This document shows, piece by piece, positions 35,145 through 44,196 of a stretch of 64,000 bases of DNA. This DNA is from JAAURB01 sp049649525. GTDB lineage: Bacteria; Cyanobacteriota; Cyanobacteriia; Cyanobacteriales; Microcoleaceae. A program made the translations under genes and the position numbers. The stretch spans positions 165,285-229,284 of the forward strand of contig JBARZE010000017.1 of NCBI GenBank assembly GCA_049649525.1. The letters are read 5' to 3'. Every line of letters begins with the position of its first letter. Position 1 is the first letter of the stretch. The notes under the pieces were generated by a model. It ran no database searches. It had not been told where the DNA came from and saw only the letters and a list, made by a program, of their open reading frames with translations.

Positions 35145-36629
35145 ATGGTTATGACTGTCAGATTGAGATTGAAAACATCAAAACTCTTTTTATTCGCTTT
35201 AGTCTTTCTCACCTGCTTAACGGTGTTATTATCTCGTCCCCCCGCAGTCGTGGCAGCGGCTAAACATTACGATGAATTGACATTTCCGCCACTACCGGAA
35301 ATTAATCTACCAGAATATAGTCGTTATCAGCTCGACAATGGGATGACGGTTTATTTGATGGAAGATCATGAATTACCCCTTGTTGGCGGTAGTGCGTTTA
35401 TTAGAACAGGCAGTCGCTTTGAACCAGCCGATCATGTTGGAGTAGCGAGTTTAACCGGGGAAGTGATGCGTAGTGGGGGAACTCAAAGTCATTCAGCAGA
35501 CCAACTCAATCAGTTACTGGAACAAAAAGCCGCATCGGTTGAAACCAGTATTGGTGATACTTCGGGTGGTGCTAGTTTTAATAGCTTGAGTGAAGATTTA
35601 GAGGTGGTATTTGGGTTATTTGCAGAAGTGATTCAAGAACCTATTTTTGCCGAAGATCGCTTAAGCGTTGCCAAAACTCAAAGCCGGGGTTCCATTAGCC
35701 GCCGTAATGATGACCCGAGTGATATTGTCAGTCGGGAATTTCAAAAGTTGATTTATGGTGAAGACAGTCCTTATGCCCGGACGATTGAGTATGAAACCCT
35801 CAGTAATATTTCCCGAGAGGATCTAATTGAGTTTCATCAAAAATATGTTCATCCCCAAGATATGATTTTAGGGATTTACGGAGACTTTGATTCAGAAGCA
35901 ATGCGGCTATTAATTGCTGAACAATTTGGCGATTGGAATCCCACCACTTCTGTACAACAACCCGCCCTACCCACTGTTTCCCAAGCCAAAACTGGGGGAA
36001 TCTTTTTTGTCGAACAATCTCAACTCAATCAAAGTTATATTCAAATGGGTCATTTGGGCGGAGAGTTAAATAACCCAGATTATCCAGAATTGAGTGTGAT
36101 GAATGGGGTGTTAAACGGGTTTGGTGGACGATTATTTAATAATGTGCGATCGCGCCAAGGTTTAGCCTATTCTGTTTATGGATATTGGGGCGTGAATTAT
36201 GATTATCCCGGTGTGTTTCGAGCAGGCGGACAAACTCGTTCTGATGCCACTGTACCTTTAATTGAGTCAGTTTTAGCAGAATTCAAGCAGATTCAAACCG
36301 AACCCATTACCCCAGAGGAATTAAGCTACGCCAAAGAATCGACTTTAAACTCATTTATCTTTAACTTTGCTTCTCCTGAACAAACTCTTTCTCGGTTGAT
36401 GCGGTATGAATATTATGATTATCCCGCAGATTTTATCTTTCAGTATCGTAACGAAGTTGAAGCTACAACGATTGCAGATGTGCAACGAGTCGCTCAGGAA
36501 TACCTCAAACCGGAAAATTTAGTCATGCTAATTGTGGGAAATAAAGACAATATTGAACCGCCTCTCACCAGTTTAGGAGATAGTCCCCAAATCACTGCGA
36601 TTGATATTACTATTCCTGAACCCAGTTAA
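35145..36629 (+). CDS. M16-family peptidase-like subunit lacking the zinc motif
   Basis: A 494-residue exported M16 homologue. The signal peptide is at about residues 12-35 (LFLFALVFLTCLTVLLS). The position of H-x-x-E-H holds GVASLTGEVMRSGGTQS, so the zinc ligands are missing. The C-lobe R/Y block LNGFGGRLFNNVRSRQGLAY is retained. Such proteins pair with an active subunit, here the gene 49 bases upstream. By inference the two form one periplasmic protease. The first start (ATG 35145) is used; the stop is followed by the palindromic repeat cluster. Confidence 0.92.
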   Translation: MVMTVRLRLKTSKLFLFALVFLTCLTVLLSRPPAVVAAAKHYDELTFPPLPEINLPEYSRYQLDNGMTVYLMEDHELPLVGGSAFIRTGSRFEPADHVGVASLTGEVMRSGGTQSHSADQLNQLLEQKAASVETSIGDTSGGASFNSLSEDLEVVFGLFAEVIQEPIFAEDRLSVAKTQSRGSISRRNDDPSDIVSREFQKLIYGEDSPYARTIEYETLSNISREDLIEFHQKYVHPQDMILGIYGDFDSEAMRLLIAEQFGDWNPTTSVQQPALPTVSQAKTGGIFFVEQSQLNQSYIQMGHLGGELNNPDYPELSVMNGVLNGFGGRLFNNVRSRQGLAYSVYGYWGVNYDYPGVFRAGGQTRSDATVPLIESVLAEFKQIQTEPITPEELSYAKESTLNSFIFNFASPEQTLSRLMRYEYYDYPADFIFQYRNEVEATTIADVQRVAQEYLKPENLVMLIVGNKDNIEPPLTSLGDSPQITAIDITIPEPS

Positions 36630-36653
36630 TCGGTTAATCGCCCCCTAAAAAAT

Positions 36654-36734
36654 GTAGAGACGTTACATCTAACGTCTCCAGCATCACATCTGATTAAACA
36701 AACTTCCATCAGATACTATATATAACGTCTCTAC
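36654..36734. repeat. GAGACGTT palindromic repeat pair
   Basis: GTAGAGACGTTA (36654-36665) pairs with TAACGTCTC (36670-36678) as a palindrome, and another half, TAACGTCTCTAC (36723-36734), follows after about 45 bases. The same core occurs at 26183-26210 and 47430-47453. The last half overlaps the stop of the ABC1-kinase gene. Confidence 0.7.
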
Positions 36735-38815
36735 TTAGAAGCAGAAGGTAAAGACAATTGCGGTAAAGGTTTGGGGTTAGCCGGATAATAACGTCCGTTT
36801 CCATTAGACTGGGGTAAATCTTCTGTGATTAATATTTCCCGAATTAAACGAGCAGCAGCTTTTTGAGCTAATTCTCCCGCCACCTGTTGACTTAATTGAC
36901 GCACTTCAGGTTTAGCCAGTAAACTCGGCACTCGTTGTAAGATTGACATTGGATCGAATCCTTTCGTTTCCTGTAAAATCTCAGCAATACGCTGAATATG
37001 CTCCAAGTTATTCTGTTTTGTACTAGTGGGAGTTGTGACTGGGCGATTGACTTTCATTCCCATCCATTCTGCCACTTTATGTTGAGCCGTATTCAAAGCA
37101 CTGCGAGAAGCTAAGTCAATATTCTTCACTAGTTCATTTGCAAGTTGTTCTCGGATAAATTCTCCTCGTTCAGAGAACAAAAAGTCAAGGGTTTGATCTA
37201 AGACCTGATTGATATCATAATCATCACTATTGCGGGCATTCCTCAACAGATTTTCTAAGCGATTCCATCGAAAAGACCCTTCCTTGAATAATAAATCTCG
37301 TAAAGAAGCTCGTAATTGAGGAGAAGGATCGCTCAGTAAGCGTTTAGCGACATAAGGATAAGCTTTACTCAGAACTTTAAAGTTAGGATCAACATTAATC
37401 GCAATCCCTTCTAAGGTGACCAGAGAACGAATAATTAAGGCATAATAAGCCGGAACCTGGAAAGGATATTCATACATTAACGCCGAAAGCTGATCGGTAA
37501 TACTCTTAAAGTTCAACTCCGCTACACTCGCCCCTAAAGCGTCATTAAAAACATTGGCTAAAGCGGGAATAATCGGAGTTAAATCCGTTTCTGGACTCAA
37601 AAACTCTAATTTGACATAATCTTTCGCTAACCCTTCAAAATCTCGGTTGACCAGATGAACCACAGCCTCTAATAATCCGTAGCGTTGATAAGGCTTGACT
37701 TCACTCATCATCCCGAAGTCTAAATACACAAGCTTACCATCCGGGCTAGCAAGCAGGTTACCCGGATGGGGATCGGCGTGGAAAAATCCATGCTCTAACA
37801 GTTGTCTGAGGGAACATTGTACCCCCACCTCAATCAGGTAGCGCGCATCGATTCCTTGGGCAGCAACCGCCTCTAAATCGGTTAATTTCGTACCCGTTAC
37901 CCATTCCATGGTCAGGACACGCTGTCCGGTATATTCCCAATAAATCCGAGGAACATAGATATCTTGCAGATGTCCGTAGAGTTGTTGAAACCGCTCTGCA
38001 TTACGACCTTCATGAGTATAATCAGTTTCCTCAAAAATCCGATGACCAAACTCATCCATAATCGCAACCAGGTCACTGCGGATCACTTTGAACCGTTTTT
38101 GCGCCCACATCGCAATACTTCTGAGGATATAAAGATCAAGGGCAATCAGCTCTGATAACCCCGGACGTTGCACTTTAACCGCGACCGTTTCCCCCGTTTT
38201 GAGTTTACCTTTATAAACTTGCCCCAGAGAAGCCGCTGCAATGGGGTTTGGGGAAAGTTCTGCATAGATGCTGGCAGGAGGTGCGCCGAGTTCTTCTTCT
38301 ATAAATTGATAAGCTAATTCGTTAGGAAAGGGTGGGAGTTGATCTTGTAATTTAGCTAATTCTTCTAAATAAATGGGAGACACTAAATCGGGTCGGGTGG
38401 AGAGTGCCTGACCGACTTTAATAAAAGCTGGGCCTAAATCTGTTAAAATTTCTCGCAGTTCAACAGCTCGTTTGCGTTCGTTTTTGACGGTAGAACCAAA
38501 GAGACGATCTCGCCATACCCCTAAACCATAAGAGATAAATTTCCACAAAACTGTAAACAGTCGCCCGAGTACATCAAACGTACGAGAACGATAATAGTTG
38601 GCGATCGCAACTGGATCATATTGCTGTGCGACATTGTCTCCTAAGCGATGCTCAGTTGGGGGATTATCCTCAATTACAATAGTCTGTGACTCCACTTCTA
38701 CTGTAGGTGGATTAACGTTCATTTCAGGCGGTTGAGGAATGGGTACTGTTGTCGCTGTTAAGGAACTGCTCGGGTTGGCTGTGTCTGAGGTTGGCGATAC
38801 CGTCTTTACATTCAT
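36731..38815 (-). CDS. ABC1/AarF/UbiB-family atypical kinase
   Basis: A protein kinase-like ATPase of the ABC1K family, members of which act in quinone/prenyl-lipid metabolism and in thylakoids or plastoglobules. Visible: PAFIKVGQALSTRPDLVSPI (K-x-G-Q signature), AVKVQRPGLSEL (kinase Lys in VKVQRP), HADPHPGNLLA (H-x-D..N catalytic loop) and VYLDFGMM (DFG). The N-terminal 90 residues are Pro/Thr-rich. I use ATG 38815 rather than the upstream frame start 38911, which would overlap the next gene. It is 695 residues, downstream of an unrelated hypothetical gene on the same strand. Confidence 0.92.
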   Translation of the reverse strand: MNVKTVSPTSDTANPSSSLTATTVPIPQPPEMNVNPPTVEVESQTIVIEDNPPTEHRLGDNVAQQYDPVAIANYYRSRTFDVLGRLFTVLWKFISYGLGVWRDRLFGSTVKNERKRAVELREILTDLGPAFIKVGQALSTRPDLVSPIYLEELAKLQDQLPPFPNELAYQFIEEELGAPPASIYAELSPNPIAAASLGQVYKGKLKTGETVAVKVQRPGLSELIALDLYILRSIAMWAQKRFKVIRSDLVAIMDEFGHRIFEETDYTHEGRNAERFQQLYGHLQDIYVPRIYWEYTGQRVLTMEWVTGTKLTDLEAVAAQGIDARYLIEVGVQCSLRQLLEHGFFHADPHPGNLLASPDGKLVYLDFGMMSEVKPYQRYGLLEAVVHLVNRDFEGLAKDYVKLEFLSPETDLTPIIPALANVFNDALGASVAELNFKSITDQLSALMYEYPFQVPAYYALIIRSLVTLEGIAINVDPNFKVLSKAYPYVAKRLLSDPSPQLRASLRDLLFKEGSFRWNRLENLLRNARNSDDYDINQVLDQTLDFLFSERGEFIREQLANELVKNIDLASRSALNTAQHKVAEWMGMKVNRPVTTPTSTKQNNLEHIQRIAEILQETKGFDPMSILQRVPSLLAKPEVRQLSQQVAGELAQKAAARLIREILITEDLPQSNGNGRYYPANPKPLPQLSLPSASK

Positions 38816-38870
38816 AAACAAATAGGGATAACCCTTTAGACTGATGTTAATTATTGTAACAAGATGTTTC

Positions 38871-39323
38871 TCATCCGCCTTCTTCTTGGGAGGTAGTTTT
38901 GTCTTGTTCACCGATCTCAGTGAGTCGCTGACACAGATCGCTGAGGTGATTTTGGCTACTCACCATCAAGCGAGGCTGAGGCATCTCTGAATCTGGCCAG
39001 TTACTGAGATCAAAACAAGGACAACACGAAGAAGGAAACCCTTTAATCGGTATTGGAACGGGCATTTCACAGCGGGCGCAATCGTGAATTTCCCAAGCCG
39101 GAGACAGTAATTCTGCAATTGTTTGATCGGTTCCTTCTAAATAACAGTCCCCAGACTGAGGCGCTAAGACCTTCTGCCAACAGGTTTCAAATTCTGGGCT
39201 ATAGTTTTCTCGTTGCAGAATAGGACGGGGAAGTTGAAACTCTTCACCATTACGAAGCACTACTTTCTTACCTAATTGAAACCAGTAGGCTAGATATTCC
39301 TTGACTTGATGTTGAGATGCCAT
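38871..39323 (-). CDS. Hypothetical cyanobacterial protein with Cys cluster
   Basis: A 150-residue soluble protein, unrecognised. It has an N-terminal block typical of small cyanobacterial proteins (VKEYLAYWFQLGKKVVLRNG), then a cluster of cysteines: DCARCEMPVP and SSCCPCFDLSNWP. These give C-x-x-C plus CC-x-C and could bind a metal ion. It is just upstream of the ABC1-kinase gene on the same strand, so possibly co-transcribed. No membrane or signal sequence. Confidence 0.75.
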   Translation of the reverse strand: MASQHQVKEYLAYWFQLGKKVVLRNGEEFQLPRPILQRENYSPEFETCWQKVLAPQSGDCYLEGTDQTIAELLSPAWEIHDCARCEMPVPIPIKGFPSSCCPCFDLSNWPDSEMPQPRLMVSSQNHLSDLCQRLTEIGEQDKTTSQEEGG

Positions 39324-40350
39324 CTATGCTTGTCGTCAGGGTTATAAGTTTTCTTGAGAAAATTAATAGTTTATTCACTATGTTAATAGATAATAGTGTA
39401 ACGTACTTATTGATCCAGTGGGTATACCAGAAAACCGAATGATTAAGCGACGATCGCATCCTCTGATCCCTTGAAATCGAATTAGATCGCATCAATCAAT
39501 TGATATAAAAGTGTTAATATTCCATTGGTATAATCTGAGCGCACTGGGGTAGAGCCAACCCGTTGCAGCCAATGCCACAACAAGTCGAAGAAGACGGAGC
39601 GGGAATTTCATCAACAGTTCCGGCAAATCCGGACAAGCGATCGTCAATAATACGTTGAGTTCGGCTAGATGAATTTTAGGGAATACTGCTGTTAACTTGA
39701 CGATAACCGGAGTTTGATTAATCTGAAGACAGGCTCAATAATTTTGAATTGTTATTAAATTTATGTGTATCTCAAATTCATTAAAAAAAATATTCAATTT
39801 CCGTTTAAGCTTCTCTGATTGATTAAACGGGTTTTTATGTATAAAATTTATTCAACTATTAATGAAGATTTAAAAAGGTTTTAAAATTACATTTTATCGG
39901 CATTATTTATTAAAAAATAACTTAATTTTGTGCTTTATACTAAATTTGATATAACCTGATTTCTTGAACGAGGGCATCTATGAGTCATGGCATCGGTGCT
40001 GAAGGATCGTAAGTTAAGGGATTCAAACCCGCTACTAATCGTAGACCATCAAACTTTTTGGTTTTGATGGGGGTCTTAAACCCAAATAAGGAGTAAGGAA
40101 GTAGTCAAACCAAACATAGCTGCCATCTGCCTTAAAACTTCTGCCTTTCTCAGGTGTTGGCTATCGCCTCTGCGCGCCTGAGAAAGCCCGATCAGATTAT
40201 TCGTAGACGGGCAGGCTCAAACTGATGCAAAACCGTTGAAGAAGGTATTAGGTTGCGCGGTTTTAGGTGAACGCTACTCCGGCTTTAAAAGCCATCGCAA
40301 TTGTCCGGCACGCGATAACACGGTGCAATTGAACTTGTGTTACACCCCAA
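39324..40350. other. Long intergenic region with gene remnant
   Basis: About 1 kb without an intact gene, upstream of the 39323 gene and next to the TnpB element. On the minus strand, 39980-40146 encodes GRSFKADGSYVWFDYFLTPY (at about 40080-40144), with a one-base shift to FDGLRLVAGLNPLTYDPSAP and a stop near 39979. It looks like the dead C-terminus of an unidentified protein. A 10-bp inverted repeat, CTTTCTCAGG / CCTGAGAAAG, lies at 40145-40186. The rest shows no gene. Confidence 0.45.
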
Positions 40351-40440
40351 TCAATTGTGGACACCGCTGGTAAGCTTACCCCCGGAGTCACGCGCGGGGG
40401 CATTCGCACTAATTCTGTATACTGTCGAGTAGAGAACAAG
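40351..40440 (-). ncRNA. Candidate omega (guide) RNA region at tnpB 3' end
   Basis: In IS605-type elements the omegaRNA comes from the 3' end of tnpB and the right end. Here that part holds a stable hairpin (CCCCCG / CGGGGG, 40379-40400) beyond the RuvC-III codon. The guide would lie just outside the right end, left of about 40350 on plus. Placement is inferred from family rules. Confidence 0.35.
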
Positions 40441-41556
40441 GGCATTGGATTGCGCGTTACAGGCAGGCTTACAGACTGCCCCAAAATTTGAATCCTGCAT
40501 CGCACCGTTGAAATCAGAGTCCCCTTTCCAACCACAATGTTTACAGTTAAAAGTCTTGCCGTGGCGGTAGGACTTTCCTTTGACTGGATGGATATGCAAA
40601 CATTGATGGCAGGTCTGACTACTATATCTAGGAGAAACAGCAATAACTTCGACACCCTCTTTGATTCCTTTATATTCTAGAAACTGTCTGAGTTGATAGA
40701 AAGCCCAAGAATTAGAACGTCTGCGTTCAGTTTTATTTCTGGGCTGAGTATTAGTGCTATCTCTAATTCCAGTTAAGTCTTCAATGGCAACAATAGACTC
40801 TGTTTCAATGGCACGAAAAATGATTTGTTTGCTGATATTGTGGTTAACCCAAGTTTGGTATCGCTTCTCTCTTCCAGATAGCCGTTGCAAGAGGCGTTTA
40901 GACCCCTTCGTGCCTTTCTTTTGAGCAGAAGCTCTAACTCTAGAAAACCTGTCTCTCACCTTGGTAATATTCTCGCCGCTCCAACTTTCCCCGATTGATG
41001 TGACTGCAATATCACGGCGACCTAAGTCTACACCGATAACTTGCTCGGCTTTCTGAGGGGGTGGAGCTTCATTTTTGATTTGAATATGGATGTACAGTTT
41101 ACCGCCTCTATGTTTAGACAAGGTAGCTGATGTTGGTATTTTCCCCTTCAGCTTTCCTGTCTGATAATTTCCTAAAATCAATTTAACTCGTTCACGACCA
41201 CCAACAGTAGACAAACTAACGGTTTGGTCTTTTTCTCGATAAGAGAAAATCCGAGCATCGTAATCGGCTGAGGTCGGCTTAAAAGTTTGAACCCGACGTT
41301 GCTTTAAGGCTGCTGTTTTACGGTTAGAAGCCACTCTAGCACAAGCCCTGATAGCCAAATTGGCTGAGAGGTTAAATTGCTCCCTAACCGTTTTGTAAAC
41401 TTCAGCCTGAATCCGATTCTTGTTCTTAATTTTAGGGTTGACAGTGCTATTGATATAGTTGCAAGCATCCGCAAATGCCCCTAAGGTTAACTCAAGTTTT
41501 TGGACTTGCTTAGGGGTGGGTTGAATTTTGCAAACTATAGTCAATAACTGTTCCAT
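40351..41556 (-). CDS. tnpB: IS200/IS605-family TnpB (RNA-guided nuclease)
   Basis: A 401-residue TnpB, the RuvC-type nuclease of IS605/IS1341 elements. The N-terminal helical/OB part starts CKIQPTPKQVQKLELTL. RuvC-I is VIGVDLGRRDIAVTS (Asp), RuvC-II is IVAIEDLTGIRD (Glu), the zinc ribbon is CHQCLHIHP and CKHCGWKGD, and RuvC-III is SDFNGA (Asp). TnpB proteins use a guide RNA made from the 3' end of their gene. No TnpA is present, so this is a solo-TnpB element. After RuvC-III there is a tail of about 45 residues that may be read-through into the right end. All catalytic residues look intact. Confidence 0.93.
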   Translation of the reverse strand: MEQLLTIVCKIQPTPKQVQKLELTLGAFADACNYINSTVNPKIKNKNRIQAEVYKTVREQFNLSANLAIRACARVASNRKTAALKQRRVQTFKPTSADYDARIFSYREKDQTVSLSTVGGRERVKLILGNYQTGKLKGKIPTSATLSKHRGGKLYIHIQIKNEAPPPQKAEQVIGVDLGRRDIAVTSIGESWSGENITKVRDRFSRVRASAQKKGTKGSKRLLQRLSGREKRYQTWVNHNISKQIIFRAIETESIVAIEDLTGIRDSTNTQPRNKTERRRSNSWAFYQLRQFLEYKGIKEGVEVIAVSPRYSSQTCHQCLHIHPVKGKSYRHGKTFNCKHCGWKGDSDFNGAMQDSNFGAVCKPACNAQSNALVLYSTVYRISANAPARDSGGKLTSGVHN

Positions 41557-41816
41557 AGTCCAATTATATCACCTAGATGAAGAAAATAGTTCTCTGCGGA
41601 TAAATCCGCTTGTGGCGCAGTTCCTCCCCGGTTTAAAAACGCGGGGCTTCCCTGCTACCATTCTTTTATCGTGAGAGTGGGGAAATTAACCCAATTGCTC
41701 AAATATAGTGTTACGCTCTTCAAAGCGAAGATACCGAGCCACCATAAAGGGCACGCGAGGATAAATTCAGAGCATTTCTTTCAAAAGACAGAGTATTTTT
41801 ATCAGTCACAAAGGAT

Positions 41817-43985
41817 TTAATCTTCCTCTAGGGGTAAAGACGGTTCAGATGGAGGGATTACAGTTCTCTCTATCGTTACTTTCTGGCTTTCTCTCTGAGT
41901 TTGCATCTCTACTGCGATCGCCTCAATTTGCACCTCTAAACTACCGTAAGCAATATCCAAATTCACCGTTGTTTCAATTTGTTCTAAACCATTAGGAGCA
42001 AATTCAGTTAACCAGCGAGGGCCATCAATAATACTGCGAGCCTGACGATCATAAACCCAAATTTTGATATAAACTCGTGGTAAATCCTGAGGCAAACGAA
42101 CCCTCACCGCAATAGAGCGCCCAGCAATCACTTCATCACTTAAGATTTGTAGAATTGGCGCTGGTATGGGTTGATTATCAGGTAGGGTTCCCGAGCGATC
42201 AACGTCTTCATTATTATTACGAGCCGGAACCAGTTGTAACTGAGGAGTTGCTGGGCGACGGGGAAATAAAGCGGGAGACGTTTCTAATGGCTCATCATCA
42301 ATCACAATTTCTTGGGATTCTGACTCTTCTGGAATTGAGTAGGAACTAGCATCTAAAATAGCATCTTGTCTTACATCTGAATAGTCTTTGGCGGTGGATG
42401 GTTGGATAGTCGTGGGTAATAATGGGGTTTCTGGCAAGGCTTTCGGGGTGGTTTTCTTCATCCACTGAGATAAATCTTGATCGCTTGCCAAAGCATTCAA
42501 CCGTGTCCAGAATCGATCTTGAATATTCAAATGCTTAAATTCAAGTTCCTCAGGGGATAAAGGTTTGATTTGATCTGTTTGATCGGGTTGTGTTTCAACG
42601 ACAGAGGTAGAATCTGATATTTCTGAAGAGGATGAAGTGATTGAGGCTGGGGTTGTTGTCGGTGCTTCAGATAGGAAACGACCCATAACAGGTAATTCCA
42701 ATTGTCCGGTTGTCGGTTGCTCTACAACAGGAGCGAGTTCTGGAGACTGAAGTGATTGAGGCTGTTCTAGTTCCGGTTCGAGCGGTAAAGCCAGATAAAA
42801 GGCTGGATTATTTGGCAGCTCTTCAGCCAGAGATTCTAAGCTATCTGTTTCGGTAAAATCTTCTTCAATTGCTTGGAGTAAATGTTCAACCTCAGTTGTA
42901 ATGGTAAAGGTTTGTCGTGCAACCGGTAACGTTTGACTATAAAGGCTAATTTCTGCCAAAATCAGTCGGGTTTTACACTCAAATGGTAGATAAGTAATCA
43001 CCGAAAAGATCATCGGTAATTCAGTGGAAGGAACTGTCTGTTGAGTTTCTGTCAAAACTTCCCCAGTTTGAGGGTTGCGTAAGCAAACTTGGAGATGAGG
43101 TTCTGTAAGGGATAAACCTGAAGTTTCTGTTTGATCGGGGGAATGGACTTGTCCTGAGACGAGAAATCCTTCTCCGAGTTTAGCAACGTATGCGGTTTGG
43201 TTTAATGTTAATTCCAGAGGAGGCGATTGAGTTGTTTGAGTTGTTTCCATTGTTTCTGCTGACTCAGATGAGTGATTAGAAACTGAGATCGATTCAGATA
43301 GGGCATCCCACTTGACCCAATCTTCATTTGTTGTGGAGGGTTGCAGTTCTATCGGTGTAGTTTCAGTGACAGATTGTGTCTGATGATTAATTTCAGATAC
43401 TGATTCGATTAATTCGGGTAAATTGGGGCGATCGCCGAGGGTGAGGTGGGTTGTATCGCTATCTAAGTTTGAAGTAGATTGTGTCTGATGATTAATTTCA
43501 GATACTGATTCGATTAATTCGGGTAAATTGGGGCGATCGCCGAGGGTGAGGTGGGTTGTATCGCTATTTGAATCAGTCGTTACAGAGACCGTTGCTGCTG
43601 GGAAATTGGATTGAGGAGATTCCCCAAGTTCAGCATCTTGAGAGAAGACCCGTAACTTAATTGACTGTTGCTGAGAAATAGGGAAACTATCCGATATTGT
43701 ATTAGGCGAACAACACATTTCCCAAATTCCCGGTTTAAGACGAGTATAAGGAATGACCACCATTAATCCTTCTGAAGTTGTGGTTGTCGAGCGGGTTTGA
43801 ACTCGACGAATTGGAGGGGTTTCTTCGTAAGCGTGATGGGTAATACGAATTTTTATCTCAGTTTCACTATAGCCGGAACGAGCAACAATTCGATAACGTC
43901 CCTCCAAAATCTCGACATCAGAGGATTCTAAGGGCAACCATGTGGTGTCCTCTTCCCGTTGAAGCAGAAATTCCCAGCTTTCCAT
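41817..43985 (-). CDS. Large hypothetical cyanobacterial protein with internal repeat
   Basis: A 722-residue protein from ATG 43985, chosen because GGGAG lies six bases before it; longer starts at 43991 and 44006 exist. It is not recognised as a named family. The N-terminal ~100 residues are beta-rich (ESSDVEILEGRYRIVARSGY, IRITHHAYEETPP, TRLKPGIWEMCC), like an immunoglobulin-type fold. The middle is Ser/Thr/Pro/Glu-rich and disordered. The C-terminus has another beta domain (ILQILSDEVIAGRSIAVRVR, YIKIWVYDRQARSI). Two 35-residue units repeat in tandem (LTLGDRPNLPELIESVSEIN). There is no signal peptide or membrane span. Confidence 0.82.
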   Translation of the reverse strand: MESWEFLLQREEDTTWLPLESSDVEILEGRYRIVARSGYSETEIKIRITHHAYEETPPIRRVQTRSTTTTSEGLMVVIPYTRLKPGIWEMCCSPNTISDSFPISQQQSIKLRVFSQDAELGESPQSNFPAATVSVTTDSNSDTTHLTLGDRPNLPELIESVSEINHQTQSTSNLDSDTTHLTLGDRPNLPELIESVSEINHQTQSVTETTPIELQPSTTNEDWVKWDALSESISVSNHSSESAETMETTQTTQSPPLELTLNQTAYVAKLGEGFLVSGQVHSPDQTETSGLSLTEPHLQVCLRNPQTGEVLTETQQTVPSTELPMIFSVITYLPFECKTRLILAEISLYSQTLPVARQTFTITTEVEHLLQAIEEDFTETDSLESLAEELPNNPAFYLALPLEPELEQPQSLQSPELAPVVEQPTTGQLELPVMGRFLSEAPTTTPASITSSSSEISDSTSVVETQPDQTDQIKPLSPEELEFKHLNIQDRFWTRLNALASDQDLSQWMKKTTPKALPETPLLPTTIQPSTAKDYSDVRQDAILDASSYSIPEESESQEIVIDDEPLETSPALFPRRPATPQLQLVPARNNNEDVDRSGTLPDNQPIPAPILQILSDEVIAGRSIAVRVRLPQDLPRVYIKIWVYDRQARSIIDGPRWLTEFAPNGLEQIETTVNLDIAYGSLEVQIEAIAVEMQTQRESQKVTIERTVIPPSEPSLPLEED
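43375..43567. repeat. 105-bp tandem repeat in the 41817-43985 gene
   Basis: Two near-identical copies with period 105 bases (starts 43375 and 43480), each with a GCGATCGCC core, encode LTLGDRPNLPELIESVSEIN plus flanks. The period is a multiple of three, so the frame is kept. It is a recent duplication and may vary between strains. Confidence 0.85.
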
Positions 43986-44196
43986 CTGCATCTCCCGACA
44001 AATCACAGTAACTGCTGCCCGTTTGACCCAACACTCGAGCGCAATACCCGATATTGTACAGTTGACTCTCCCTTGTTGGCAAAAGCTACAGTAGAAGTTT
44101 GTACTTCACTCTACTAAATCCATAGGTTACACTCGTTGCTGTTTTACTAATTTTATGTACAATAATATAAACTATTACGATATTATTAAGGTTAAC

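Larger units (their letters stand above)
40351..41660 (-). mobile_element. Solo tnpB (IS1341-like) insertion element
   Basis: Both ends of the tnpB gene carry GC-rich hairpins. CCCCG / CGGGG lies at 41626-41646, with a further dyad GCGGAT-AA-ATCCGC at 41596-41609, before the gene on the minus strand. CCCCCG / CGGGGG lies at 40379-40400, inside the gene's 3' end. Such subterminal hairpins are typical of IS200/IS605 ends and of the guide-RNA region. Exact ends are not determinable here. Confidence 0.6.

Noticed and set aside
40263..40655. Second protein overlapping tnpB
   Set aside because: It is a frame shadow of the tnpB 3' end without its own features.
43375..43567. CRISPR-like repeat pair
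   Set aside because: Only two copies, adjoining, in frame inside a protein gene, with no spacers; it is a tandem duplication.
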